Assembly (NCBI GenBank): GCA_002492335.1
Contig: DKYD01000025.1
Location: 34,924 to 58,208, forward strand
Direction of reading: 5' to 3'
DNA: 23,285 nucleotides
Source: Lachnospiraceae bacterium UBA7109
GTDB taxonomy: Bacteria; Bacillota; Clostridia; Lachnospirales; Lachnospiraceae
Shown here: positions 7,988 to 16,394 of the stretch, in pieces
Layout of the letters: each line of letters starts with the position of its first letter
Position numbering within the stretch: the stretch's first letter is position 1
Notes under the pieces: generated by a model
Database searches by the model: none
Told to the model about the DNA's origin: nothing
Seen by the model: only the letters and a program-made list of their open reading frames with translations
Translations under genes and position numbers: made by a program

Positions 7988-8917
7988 TTATTTTCTCGTA
8001 AGATTCGCCTGCACACGCTTATACAACTCCTGTGCAGCATTATAACCCATCTGTTTCTGTCTGTGATTGATCGCCGCCGTCTCAACAATAATGGCAAGAT
8101 TTCTTCCCGGACGAATCGGAAGCTGGTGACATACTACTTTATTTCCGAGAAATTCCGTATACTGTTCCTCCAGACCGAGTCTGTCATATTCCTTCTCTCT
8201 GTCCCACTCTTCAAGAGTTATCACCAGATCAATATTCTGCGTCTCTCTTACACTCTGCACACCAAATAACATCTTTACATCTACAATACCGATTCCGCGC
8301 AGTTCAATAAAATGTCTTGTAATATCAGGCGCCCGGCCTACCAGAGTCTCATCACTGACTTTGCGGATTTCCACTACATCATCACTGACAAGACGGTGTC
8401 CTCGTTTAATAAGCTCTAATGCAGCCTCACTCTTACCAATCCCACTTTCTCCCATAATCAGAACACCGACACCATATACATCTACCAGCACCCCATGAAT
8501 GGAAATACATGGAGCAAGCGCTACATTCAGCCAACGGATAATCTCCGCCGTAAATTCTGATGTATGAAGTTCTGTCTGGAACAAAGGAATATTCGCTTTT
8601 ACTGCCTTTTCTATAAGTATAGAATCCGGTTCAAGTGAGCGGCAGAACACAATACATGGAAGCTCATTGTCAAGAAACTGGTCATATATGGTTTCTTTTC
8701 TCTCATCGTCTAATGTCTTCAAATAGTTATACTCCGCGTTTCCAATTACCTGCACCCTCCTGGAATCAAACGCATCAAAAAACCCGGTCAGTGGAAGCGC
8801 CGGACGGTTAATGTCCGGAATGATTACCGCTTTTTCTGAATAATCCACATCCGGTGTAAGATTTTTAAGATTCATTCGTTCTACAAGTGCTTTCATATCA
8901 ACTTTATTTGCTGTCAT
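7988..8917 (-). CDS. hprK: HPr kinase/phosphorylase
   Basis: Adds phosphate to, and removes it from, the regulatory serine (Ser46) of HPr, the switch for catabolite repression through CcpA in Firmicutes. The 309 residues comprise an N-terminal domain (about 1-130) and a C-terminal kinase domain. The kinase domain holds the Walker-type loop GESGIGKS (156-163), H141, and the family signature ELRGIGIVDVKMLFG (205-219). The C-terminal PIRPGRNLAIIVE segment is also typical. ATG 8917 is preceded by AAGGGG at seven bases. It lies 44 bases after uvrC and 23 bases before glk. A weak internal extended -10 (TGATATGAT, minus strand 8959-8951) could give hprK-glk some independent expression. HPr is not encoded in this window. 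Confidence 0.96.
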   Translation of the reverse strand: MTANKVDMKALVERMNLKNLTPDVDYSEKAVIIPDINRPALPLTGFFDAFDSRRVQVIGNAEYNYLKTLDDERKETIYDQFLDNELPCIVFCRSLEPDSILIEKAVKANIPLFQTELHTSEFTAEIIRWLNVALAPCISIHGVLVDVYGVGVLIMGESGIGKSEAALELIKRGHRLVSDDVVEIRKVSDETLVGRAPDITRHFIELRGIGIVDVKMLFGVQSVRETQNIDLVITLEEWDREKEYDRLGLEEQYTEFLGNKVVCHQLPIRPGRNLAIIVETAAINHRQKQMGYNAAQELYKRVQANLTRK

Positions 8918-8961
8918 ATGCTTTCCCCTTTTCGTTCTAAATATAGGAATATCATATCACA

Positions 8962-10800
8962 TTAATGAAAAAATTTATATACATCCTCTGCAGATTTTTT
9001 ATTCATGGAGGGCAGTTCTTTCAATTCCTCCACTGTCGCATTTTTTATAGCATCAATATTTTCAAAATGCCGCATCAGATCTTTCCGTCTGGTCAGACCG
9101 ACTCCCGGGATATCATCCAGCACAGAATGTACCTGCCCTTTGCTGCGCAGTTCCCTGTGAAAGGTAATTGCAAAGCGATGGGCTTCATCCTGTATTCTTG
9201 TAATAAGACGAAAACTCTCAGAACTCTTATCGATAGAAATTTCCTGGTTTTCATAATACAACCCTCTCGTTCGATGGTGGTCATCTTTTACCATTCCACA
9301 AACAGGGATATTCAGGTGAAGCTTGTCCAGCACTTCCAATGCAATATTCACCTGCCCTTTTCCGCCATCCATAAGAATTAAATCCGGGAAGGCAGTAAAA
9401 CCTCCCAGCTCTTTTCCTTCTTCTTTCTCTTTCAGTCCATGAAGGAACCGCCTGGTGAGTACTTCTTCCATACTCGCATAATCATTCGGTCCTGTCACAC
9501 TCTTAATCTTAAATTTACGATAATCATTGCGTTTTGGCTTCCCTCTCTCATATACCACCATGGAACCAACGGAAGCAAATCCGCTTGTATTGGAAATGTC
9601 ATATGCCTCCATCCGCACAATCCCTGTAAGACCGAGCAATTCCTCCAGCTCTCTGACAGCGCCTGTAGTCCTTCCTTCCTCCCGTTTTAGACGTTCTTTA
9701 TCCTTGCTCAAAACAAGCGATGCATTTTTCTCCGCAAGTTCGACCAGTTTTTCTTTCTGTCCCCTTTGCGGCACCCTCAAATGTACTTTGTGTCCCCGCT
9801 TTCTTCCAAGCCATTCCTCAATTACTTCTTTATCCTCTACTTCTTCCTGAAGCATAAGCTCCGCAGGAATATAAGGCGTTCCGGCATAAAATTGTTTAAT
9901 AAAACTGGAAAGGATTTCACTTTTCTTCTCACCCTCCGAAATCTTCAAATAAAAATGGTCTCTTCCAATCAGACGACCTCCGCGGATAAAAAACACCTGC
10001 ACAACCGCATCTTCCTTTTCACAGGCAACAGCCAGAATATCTCTGTCATCTCCTACCGTATCTGTTATTTTCTGCTTCTGCGCAATTTTCCGCACGCTGG
10101 ATATCATTTCCCTGTACTCAATGGCCTTTTCAAATTCCAGCGCTTCTGACGCCTTCTCCATGCTGCTCTCTAATTTTTTTAAGATCAAGTCATAATCCCC
10201 GTTCAGGAAATGCAGCACCTCTTCTATCACCTTACGATACTCCGCCTCAGAAATATACCCCTGGCAGGGCGCATAACACTGATGGATATGATAATTAAGA
10301 CAGGGGCGTTCCTTTCCGACATCTGCCGGAAGTCTTCGGTTACAATTTCGGATGTGATAAAGTTTACGGAGCAACTCAATTGTGTCTTTTATTGCAGTTG
10401 CACTTGTATATGGGCCAAAATATTTTGCTTTATCTTTCTTCATCTGTCTCGCCAGCATTACTCTTGGAAAAGCTTCCCCTACCGTCACTTTAATAAACGG
10501 ATATGCTTTATCATCCATAAGCATCGTATTATATTTAGGGCGGTGCTCTTTAATCAGGTTACATTCCAACACCAGAGCCTCCAGTTCGGAATCCGTTACG
10601 ATATACTCGAACCGCCGGATATGCGTCACCATCTGTTCAATTTTCACACCTTTATTTCTGCTGCTCTGAAAATACTGCCGTACACGATTCTTAAGGCTTA
10701 TCGCTTTCCCCACATAGATAATATGATCCTTTTCATCATGCATCAAATACACGCCTGGTTTCCCTGGTAATTTTTTTAACTCTTCTTGAATATCAAACAT
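8962..10800 (-). CDS. uvrC: Excinuclease ABC subunit C
   Basis: Makes both incisions around bulky DNA lesions in nucleotide excision repair, with UvrA and UvrB (not in this window). The 612 residues carry the GIY-YIG nuclease (GVYLM at 16-20, IYVGKA at 28-33). Four cysteines follow (C153, C167, C175, C179) with the spacing of the iron-sulfur ligands described for E. coli UvrC. Then come the UvrB-binding UVR segment (about 208-238), the RNase H-like half (DISNTSG, LILMDGGKGQ) and a C-terminal helix-hairpin-helix (IPGVGLTRRKDLMRHF). The ATG is preceded by GAGGGGG. It lies between ftsH and hprK, separated from ftsH by a hairpin. Confidence 0.97.
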   Translation of the reverse strand: MFDIQEELKKLPGKPGVYLMHDEKDHIIYVGKAISLKNRVRQYFQSSRNKGVKIEQMVTHIRRFEYIVTDSELEALVLECNLIKEHRPKYNTMLMDDKAYPFIKVTVGEAFPRVMLARQMKKDKAKYFGPYTSATAIKDTIELLRKLYHIRNCNRRLPADVGKERPCLNYHIHQCYAPCQGYISEAEYRKVIEEVLHFLNGDYDLILKKLESSMEKASEALEFEKAIEYREMISSVRKIAQKQKITDTVGDDRDILAVACEKEDAVVQVFFIRGGRLIGRDHFYLKISEGEKKSEILSSFIKQFYAGTPYIPAELMLQEEVEDKEVIEEWLGRKRGHKVHLRVPQRGQKEKLVELAEKNASLVLSKDKERLKREEGRTTGAVRELEELLGLTGIVRMEAYDISNTSGFASVGSMVVYERGKPKRNDYRKFKIKSVTGPNDYASMEEVLTRRFLHGLKEKEEGKELGGFTAFPDLILMDGGKGQVNIALEVLDKLHLNIPVCGMVKDDHHRTRGLYYENQEISIDKSSESFRLITRIQDEAHRFAITFHRELRSKGQVHSVLDDIPGVGLTRRKDLMRHFENIDAIKNATVEELKELPSMNKKSAEDVYKFFH

Positions 10801-10810
10801 AATTTCCCCC

Positions 10811-10842
10811 TCAAATAAAGGCGCCGTAATACCGGCGCCTTT
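10811..10842 (-). terminator. Hairpin between ftsH and uvrC, weak terminator or attenuator
   Basis: AAAGGCGCCG (10817-10826) and CGGCGCCTTT (10833-10842) form a perfect GC-rich 10-bp stem. On the minus strand it is followed by only TTTATTT and then directly by the uvrC ribosome binding site. That suggests partial termination or RNA processing rather than a full stop. The plus strand has a longer T-run but no gene to terminate. Confidence 0.65.
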
Positions 10843-10858
10843 TTCTTTCTCCTCTTTT

Positions 10859-12769
10859 CTACTCTTCCGGGCTGACTGGAGACATTACAATTCTTTCCTC
10901 CCGCTTTTTCTCATCCTCCGGACTGATTCCTTCTACTTCATGAAAGATTTCCATAAATTCTTTTCCGGTAATCGTCTCTTTCTCAATCAGGAAATGTGCA
11001 ATCTTATCCAGGGACTCCCTGTGCTCTCTGAGCAGCGTCTTCGCCTCCTCATAAGATAGCTTTAATATTTCCATAACTTCCTTATCAATCTCAGAAGCTG
11101 TCGCCTCCCCACAATTACTTACCGGTCTTCCATCCAGATAACGATTCTGAATTGATTCCAGACCGATAAGACCAAATTTATCACTCATACCATACTGCGT
11201 TATCATTGCTCTCGCCACACTGGTCGCTTTTTCAATATCATTCGCCGCACCGGTCGTCACGGTGTCAAATACAACCTCCTCCGCTGCGCGGCCTGCAAGC
11301 AGTCCCACAAGCATTGCCTGTAACTCCTTCTTTGTATTCAGGAATTTCTCTTCCTCCGGCGTCTGCATAACATACCCAAGCGCTCCCATCGTCCTGGGGA
11401 CAATCGTAATCTTCTGCACTGGCTCTGCGTCCTTCTGAAGCGCACTTACAAGGGCATGCCCCACTTCATGGTAAGAAACGATCCGGCGTTCCTCCTGGCT
11501 CATAATCCGATCCTTCTTCTCTTTTCCTACAAGAACTACCTCCACCGCCTCGAAAAGATCACTCTGGGAGACTGCATTTCTCCCGTTCTTAACTGCATTA
11601 ATCGCAGCCTCATTAATCATATTGGCAAGATCTGAACCCACCGCGCCTGATGTCGCCAGGGCAATCGCGTCCAAATCCACCGTTTCATCCATCTTCACAT
11701 CTTTGGAATGCACCTTTAATACATCCACACGTCCCTTCAGATCCGGCTTCTCGACAATAATCCGGCGGTCAAAGCGCCCCGGTCTTAAAAGCGCCGGGTC
11801 TAAGATCTCCGGGCGGTTGGTCGCCGCCAGAAGCACAAGACCCTTATTGCTTTCAAATCCGTCCATCTCCGCCAGGAGCTGGTTCAATGTCTGTTCTCTC
11901 TCATCATTGCTGCTTAGCTGGTTGTCCCTGCTCTTCCCAATCGCATCAATTTCGTCGATAAATATAATACACGGCGCCATCTGCTGCGCCTGCTTAAACA
12001 GATCGCGCACCCTTGATGCTCCAACTCCTACATACATCTCTACAAACGCCGAACCGGAAAGGGAAAAGAAAGGCACTTTCGCTTCGCCTGCCACCGCTTT
12101 GGCAAGAAGGGTCTTTCCAGTTCCCGGAGGACCTACAAGAAGCGCGCCCTTCGGAAGCTTCGCGCCGACGCTCGTATATTTCCCTGGGTTGTGCAGAAAG
12201 TCCACGACCTCCTGCAGGGACTCCTTCGCCTCATCCTGACCGGCGACATCCTTAAACGTCACCCCTGTCTGCTTCTCCACATACATCTTGGCATTGCTCT
12301 TTCCCACACCCATGATGCCGCCGCCCTTGGACATCTTTCTCGTCATCCAGACAAGCATTCCGACTAAAAGAAGCACCGGCAGAAAGGAAAAAATCGTCTG
12401 AGCCACCATCATAGACGTGGTGTCCGGAACCTCCTGCTTGTATTCTACGCCTGCCTTATAGAGCTTATTTGATAATGAATCATCACGGATCACTCCGGTA
12501 TAATACTCTTTTGCAATCCGTTCGCCTTTTTCCTTTTTAGCGGTAATTATGATCCGGTCACTTGTTACTTCTACTTTATCAACTTTGCGCTGCTCCACCA
12601 TCTTAAGGAACTCGTTGTAGCTGATTTCCTGCTCTTCGCTGCCCATGCCCTGAAACTGGTATAATGCAAACACCATCATAGCCGTAAGCAGAGTAACGAT
12701 AATTATAAAAGAGAAACCTTGCCTGTTATTTTTATCAGGATCCCGGTTGCTTCTGTTCTGGTTGTCCAT
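10859..12769 (-). CDS. ftsH: ATP-dependent zinc metalloprotease FtsH
   Basis: A membrane-anchored AAA+ protease that degrades misfolded membrane proteins and short-lived regulators. The 636 residues include a short basic N-terminus, TM1 (about 19-38), an extracytoplasmic domain (about 42-120) and TM2 (about 122-142). The AAA module has Walker A GPPGTGKT (213-220), Walker B IIFIDEID (268-275) and the second region of homology ATNRPEILDPALLRPGRFDR (316-335). The protease site is HEVGH (434-438, a valine in place of the common alanine), with D511 as probable third zinc ligand. ATG 12769 is preceded by GGAGGAG. The Walker and SRH coding region is visibly richer in G and C than the flanking genes. 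It is first in the ftsH-uvrC-hprK-glk block. Confidence 0.97.
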   Translation of the reverse strand: MDNQNRSNRDPDKNNRQGFSFIIIVTLLTAMMVFALYQFQGMGSEEQEISYNEFLKMVEQRKVDKVEVTSDRIIITAKKEKGERIAKEYYTGVIRDDSLSNKLYKAGVEYKQEVPDTTSMMVAQTIFSFLPVLLLVGMLVWMTRKMSKGGGIMGVGKSNAKMYVEKQTGVTFKDVAGQDEAKESLQEVVDFLHNPGKYTSVGAKLPKGALLVGPPGTGKTLLAKAVAGEAKVPFFSLSGSAFVEMYVGVGASRVRDLFKQAQQMAPCIIFIDEIDAIGKSRDNQLSSNDEREQTLNQLLAEMDGFESNKGLVLLAATNRPEILDPALLRPGRFDRRIIVEKPDLKGRVDVLKVHSKDVKMDETVDLDAIALATSGAVGSDLANMINEAAINAVKNGRNAVSQSDLFEAVEVVLVGKEKKDRIMSQEERRIVSYHEVGHALVSALQKDAEPVQKITIVPRTMGALGYVMQTPEEEKFLNTKKELQAMLVGLLAGRAAEEVVFDTVTTGAANDIEKATSVARAMITQYGMSDKFGLIGLESIQNRYLDGRPVSNCGEATASEIDKEVMEILKLSYEEAKTLLREHRESLDKIAHFLIEKETITGKEFMEIFHEVEGISPEDEKKREERIVMSPVSPEE

Positions 12770-12796
12770 TTTTCTCCTCCTGTATCACTCTTATAT

Positions 12797-12825
12797 ATTA
12801 TACGAACAGCCTCTTTAGAAATCAA
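12797..12825 (-). promoter_or_regulatory. ftsH promoter
   Basis: On the minus strand, TTGATT (12825-12820) and a perfect TATAAT (12802-12797) are 17 bases apart. This is the best promoter in the window. The leader to ftsH is about 20 bases. Confidence 0.75.
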
Positions 12826-12844
12826 TAAAAACATTATGAAAAGA

Positions 12845-12874
12845 TTGTAAACTTCCCTTATCATGTAGTATACT
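12845..12874 (+). promoter_or_regulatory. Candidate promoter of the DUF1846 gene
   Basis: TTGTAA (12845-12850) and TATACT (12869-12874) are separated by 18 bases. It stands back to back with the ftsH promoter, the two -35 elements being 19 bases apart, so one regulator could affect both. Confidence 0.5.
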
Positions 12875-12925
12875 TGGAATATGGTTGTTTCATACAATCA
12901 TAAGAATACTCAAAGGGGAAATTAT

Positions 12926-14419
12926 ATGAAAATCGGATTTGATAATGAAAAATACCTTCAGATGCAATCTTCACATATCAGGGAACGCATCCAGCATTTC
13001 GACAATAAATTGTATCTGGAATTTGGAGGAAAATTGTTTGACGACTATCATGCGTCCAGAGTTCTTCCCGGCTTCTGCCCGGACAGCAAGCTCCGCATGC
13101 TAAAACAACTGGCTGATCATGCCGAAATTATCATTGTTATCAGCGCAGAAGACATTGAACGCAACAAAATCCGCGGTGATCTTGGTATCACCTATGATTC
13201 TGATGTGCTCCGTCTCATGGATATTTATAAAAAACAGGGACTTTTTGTGGGCAGTGTTGTAATTACCAAATACAGCAATCAGGAAAGCGCCCGCTTATTT
13301 AAAAAGAGACTGGAAAAAATGGGAGTACGCGTATATCGTCACTACCCGATTCCCGGATATCCAACCAATATTCCTGTTATCGTAAGTGATGACGGATATG
13401 GAAAGAATGATTATATTGAGACTTCCAGACCTCTTGTCGTTGTAACTGCCCCGGGACCGGGAAGCGGAAAAATGGCTGTCTGCCTGTCACAGCTTTATCA
13501 TGAGCATAAAAGAGGTATCCGTGCCGGATATGCCAAATTTGAAACATTTCCTATCTGGAATATTCCACTGAAGCATCCGGTAAATCTTGCTTATGAAGCC
13601 GCTACCGCCGACCTCAATGACGTCAATATGATTGATCCGTTCCATCTGGATGCTTATGGAGAAACTACAGTAAACTATAACCGGGATGTAGAAATATTTC
13701 CGGTATTAAATGCTATTTTCGAGCGAATCTATGGTACAAGCCCTTACAAATCCCCTACGGATATGGGTGTAAACATGGCCGGAAACTGTATCTGTGATGA
13801 CGACATATGCAAAGAAGCTTCCAATCAGGAAATCATCCGCAGATATTATGCATCCTTAAGGCGGCTTCTTCTGGGTGAATGCTCCGATGATGAAGTCTGC
13901 AAATTAGAAATGCTTATGAATCAGGCAGGAGTTACGATCCACGACCGCCCGGTCGTTGATGCAGCTCTAAAGCGTGAGAAAGAATCCGGAGGACCTGCTG
14001 CTGCACTGGAACTTCATGACGGACGGATCATTACCGGAAAAACATCCGCACTTTTAGGAGCTTCCGCCGCACTTCTTCTTAATGCATTAAAAGAACTGGC
14101 TGGCATTGAACATACACAGCACGTGATTTCTCCGGGCGCAATTGAGCCAATACAAAAACTGAAAACACAATATCTCGGAAGCAAAAATCCAAGACTTCAT
14201 ACAGATGAAGTTTTGATTGCACTATCCGTAAGTGCTGCATCTGATCCGGCAGCCCAAAAGGCTCTTGACCAGATTCCTAATCTGAAAGGATGCCAGGTAC
14301 ACACTTCTGTTATGGTAAGTGCGGTAGATATAAAACAGTTCCAAAAACTGTCCATACAGGCAACTTATGAAGCAAAATATGAAAAAAACTCTGTATTTTT
14401 TAACGGAACAGGTGTATAA
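12926..14419 (+). CDS. DUF1846 family protein of unknown function
   Basis: A soluble 497-residue protein without signal peptide or membrane segment. I recognise it as the conserved DUF1846 family from its start (KIGFDNEKYLQMQSSHIRER) and length. Its biochemical role is not established. It contains TAPGPGSGKMAV (174-185), a P-loop-like GPGSGK sequence after a hydrophobic strand, then conserved blocks HPVNLAYEAAT and NMIDPFHLDAYGETTVNYNR. These suggest nucleotide or phosphate binding in the first half; that is inference. The frame extends 15 codons upstream, but ATG 12926 has AAGGGG seven bases before it. It is divergent from ftsH and 60 bases before pyrG without an obvious terminator, so the two may be co-transcribed. 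Confidence 0.85.
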   Translation: MKIGFDNEKYLQMQSSHIRERIQHFDNKLYLEFGGKLFDDYHASRVLPGFCPDSKLRMLKQLADHAEIIIVISAEDIERNKIRGDLGITYDSDVLRLMDIYKKQGLFVGSVVITKYSNQESARLFKKRLEKMGVRVYRHYPIPGYPTNIPVIVSDDGYGKNDYIETSRPLVVVTAPGPGSGKMAVCLSQLYHEHKRGIRAGYAKFETFPIWNIPLKHPVNLAYEAATADLNDVNMIDPFHLDAYGETTVNYNRDVEIFPVLNAIFERIYGTSPYKSPTDMGVNMAGNCICDDDICKEASNQEIIRRYYASLRRLLLGECSDDEVCKLEMLMNQAGVTIHDRPVVDAALKREKESGGPAAALELHDGRIITGKTSALLGASAALLLNALKELAGIEHTQHVISPGAIEPIQKLKTQYLGSKNPRLHTDEVLIALSVSAASDPAAQKALDQIPNLKGCQVHTSVMVSAVDIKQFQKLSIQATYEAKYEKNSVFFNGTGV

Positions 14420-14479
14420 TTTTTAACGTATTTTTTGGGGGATATACTTGATAAAATCGAATCATTTAAGGAGGAAACT

Positions 14480-16087
14480 ATGGCAGTAAAATATGTATTT
14501 GTTACAGGCGGAGTAGTTTCAGGGCTTGGCAAAGGTATCACAGCCGCCTCACTTGGGCGTCTGCTCAAAGCGCGCGGATATACTGTGACCATGCAGAAAT
14601 TCGACCCTTATATCAACATCGACCCCGGAACTATGAACCCTGTTCAGCACGGAGAAGTATTTGTAACTGATGACGGTGCAGAAACAGACTTGGATCTTGG
14701 CCATTATGAGAGGTTTATAGACGAGAATCTGGGTAAAAATTCTAATGTAACAACCGGTAAGGTTTATTGGTCTGTACTGCAAAAAGAACGTCGCGGAGAC
14801 TTTGGCGGAGGTACCGTTCAGGTAATTCCACATATTACAAATGAAATCAAATCGCGTTTTCACCGGAATCCTTCCGCTGAAAATACAGAGGTTGCAATTA
14901 TCGAAGTCGGCGGAACTGTCGGCGATATAGAAAGTCAGCCGTTTCTGGAAGCAATCCGGCAATTCCAGCATGAAATGGGACGCGAAAACGTAATTTTAAT
15001 CCACGTAACTCTAATCCCATATTTAAAAGCTTCACAGGAAATGAAAACAAAGCCAACGCAGGCAAGTGTAAAAGAACTACAGGGAATGGGAATCTGGCCT
15101 GATATTATTGTATGCCGTTCAGAATACCCTCTGACCCAGAGTATCCGGGACAAAATCTCTCTGTTCTGTAATGTTCCTGCAAACCATGTGCTTCAAAATC
15201 TTGACGTTGATTATTTGTACGAAGCACCACTTGCCATGGAAAAAGAAAATCTCGCCGGTGTTGTCTGCGAATGTTTAAATCTTCCCTGCCCGGAACCAGA
15301 CTTAAAAGACTGGACGGAAATGGTAGATTATTTAAAAAATCCAAACACAGAAGTACAAGTTGCTCTTGTAGGAAAATATGTAGAACTTCATGATGCTTAT
15401 ATCAGCGTTGTAGAAGCTCTGAAACATGGCGGCATTTTCAGCCGCGCCACCGTAAATATAAAGTGGGTTGATTCTGAAACAGTAACCTCAGATAATGCAG
15501 ATAAACTTTTTGCAGATGTCAGTGGAATTCTTGTGCCAGGTGGTTTTGGAAATCGTGGAATTGACGGAAAAATTGAAGCGGTCAAATATGCCCGTACGCA
15601 TAATGTTCCATTTCTGGGGCTTTGCCTTGGAATGCAGCTTGCCATTGTAGAATTTTCAAGAAATGTACTTGGCTTTTGCGATGCACACAGTGCGGAATTA
15701 GACCCAAACACAACACATCCGGTTATTCATATTATGCCAGAACAAGTCGGCATTGAAAATATTGGCGGAACATTGAGACTTGGCTCTTATCCATGTATCC
15801 TTGATAAAACATCAAGAGCTTACGAATTATATCAGACCGAACGAATTGATGAACGCCATCGTCACCGTTATGAAGTAAATAATGATTTCCGCAACCAGCT
15901 TACTGCACACGGCATGAAATTATCCGGCTTATCGCCTGATGGCAGAATCGTAGAAATGATCGAGATTCCGGAACATCCCTGGTTTATTGCAACCCAGGCC
16001 CACCCGGAACTCAAATCTCGTCCCAACAGGCCGCATCCGCTATTTAAAGGATTTATTGAGGCAGCATTAAAATATCAGGAAAAATAA
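14480..16087 (+). CDS. pyrG: CTP synthase
   Basis: Converts UTP to CTP using glutamine and ATP, the last step of pyrimidine nucleotide synthesis. The 535 residues match the usual length. The N-terminal synthetase domain starts VFVTGGVVSGLGKG (6-19, P-loop) and spans to about 266. The C-terminal glutamine amidotransferase has PGGFGNRG (353-360), nucleophile C382 in LGLCLGMQ, and H508/E510 in AHPEL. The start chosen is ATG 14480, with AAGGAGG just before it; an upstream in-frame TTG is not convincing. No clear terminator lies between its stop and the tRNA promoter. Confidence 0.98.
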   Translation: MAVKYVFVTGGVVSGLGKGITAASLGRLLKARGYTVTMQKFDPYINIDPGTMNPVQHGEVFVTDDGAETDLDLGHYERFIDENLGKNSNVTTGKVYWSVLQKERRGDFGGGTVQVIPHITNEIKSRFHRNPSAENTEVAIIEVGGTVGDIESQPFLEAIRQFQHEMGRENVILIHVTLIPYLKASQEMKTKPTQASVKELQGMGIWPDIIVCRSEYPLTQSIRDKISLFCNVPANHVLQNLDVDYLYEAPLAMEKENLAGVVCECLNLPCPEPDLKDWTEMVDYLKNPNTEVQVALVGKYVELHDAYISVVEALKHGGIFSRATVNIKWVDSETVTSDNADKLFADVSGILVPGGFGNRGIDGKIEAVKYARTHNVPFLGLCLGMQLAIVEFSRNVLGFCDAHSAELDPNTTHPVIHIMPEQVGIENIGGTLRLGSYPCILDKTSRAYELYQTERIDERHRHRYEVNNDFRNQLTAHGMKLSGLSPDGRIVEMIEIPEHPWFIATQAHPELKSRPNRPHPLFKGFIEAALKYQEK

Positions 16088-16094
16088 AAATTTC

Positions 16095-16123
16095 TTTTCA
16101 TCTTTTCTTAATTGTGCTATAAT
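16095..16123 (+). promoter_or_regulatory. Promoter of the tRNA gene
   Basis: TTTTCA (16095-16100), a 17-base spacer and TGC-TATAAT (16115-16123) make an extended -10 promoter. The mature tRNA begins 9 bases after the -10, leaving almost no 5' leader. Confidence 0.7.
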
Positions 16124-16131
16124 CTTCTTAT

Positions 16132-16204
16132 GGGGTATTAGCGCAGTTGGGAGCGCGCAACATTCGCATTGTTGAGGCCACGGGTTCGAATCCCGTATAC
16201 TCCA
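16132..16204 (+). tRNA. tRNA-Ala (anticodon CGC)
   Basis: The 73 bases fold as a complete cloverleaf. The acceptor stem is GGGGTAT/ATACTCC, the D stem GCGC/GCGC, the anticodon stem CAACA/TGTTG around loop TTCGCAT, the variable loop 5 bases, and the T stem ACGGG/CCCGT around TTCGAAT. The anticodon is CGC (16165-16167), reading the alanine codon GCG. The acceptor stem has the G3:U70 wobble pair, the classical alanine identity element, which supports the assignment independently of the anticodon. The discriminator is A73, and CCA is not encoded (TAC follows), so it must be added after transcription. It has its own promoter and terminator. Confidence 0.95.
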
Positions 16205-16213
16205 TACATATTC

Positions 16214-16250
16214 AGAGAAGTCCTTAATCAGAAAGGACTTCTCTTTTTTA
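16214..16250 (+). terminator. Rho-independent terminator after tRNA-Ala
   Basis: AGAGAAGTCCTT (16214-16225) pairs perfectly with AAGGACTTCTCT (16233-16244) around a 7-base loop and is followed by a run of T. It ends the tRNA transcript and any read-through from pyrG. Confidence 0.92.
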
Positions 16251-16276
16251 TTTCATTTATTCTTCCCAAATGCAGA

Positions 16277-16351
16277 TTGCACATTCTCCTCCCGTCAGAA
16301 TATATTAAAACAGAAAGGAATGTATTCTCGCAAAAAGCAGAGAACCCATTC
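16277..16351 (+). promoter_or_regulatory. Candidate promoter and leader hairpin of the substrate-binding lipoprotein
   Basis: TTGCAC (16277-16282) and TATATT (16301-16306) are 18 bases apart, giving a leader of about 80 bases. In that leader GAATG (16318-16322) and TTCTC (16325-16329) can pair with GAGAA (16340-16344) and CATTC (16347-16351). This makes two 5-bp helices separated by a symmetric 2x2 internal loop. There is no T-run, so it is not a plain terminator. I cannot match it to a known riboswitch class. Confidence 0.4.
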
Positions 16352-16394
16352 TCAAATACTCATAATGTCTATCAGAATTTTTAAGGAGGATTCT

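Noticed and set aside
7534..8001. 155-codon open frame on the plus strand over glk
   Set aside because: It is antisense to glk, Ser/Pro-rich, and lacks a start signal.
10210..10770. 186-codon open frame on the plus strand inside uvrC
   Set aside because: It is a shadow of the uvrC reading frame with no ribosome binding site and no recognisable protein pattern.
11622..12239. 205-codon open frame on the plus strand inside ftsH
   Set aside because: It is antisense to a GC-rich part of a clearly real gene, with no ribosome binding site and a low-complexity Ser/Arg/Pro composition.
14420..14479. CTP-sensing attenuator of the Bacillus pyrG type
   Set aside because: There is a GGGGG run at 14437-14441, but no terminator hairpin with a complementary pyrimidine tract and no promoter placing the start at those G residues.
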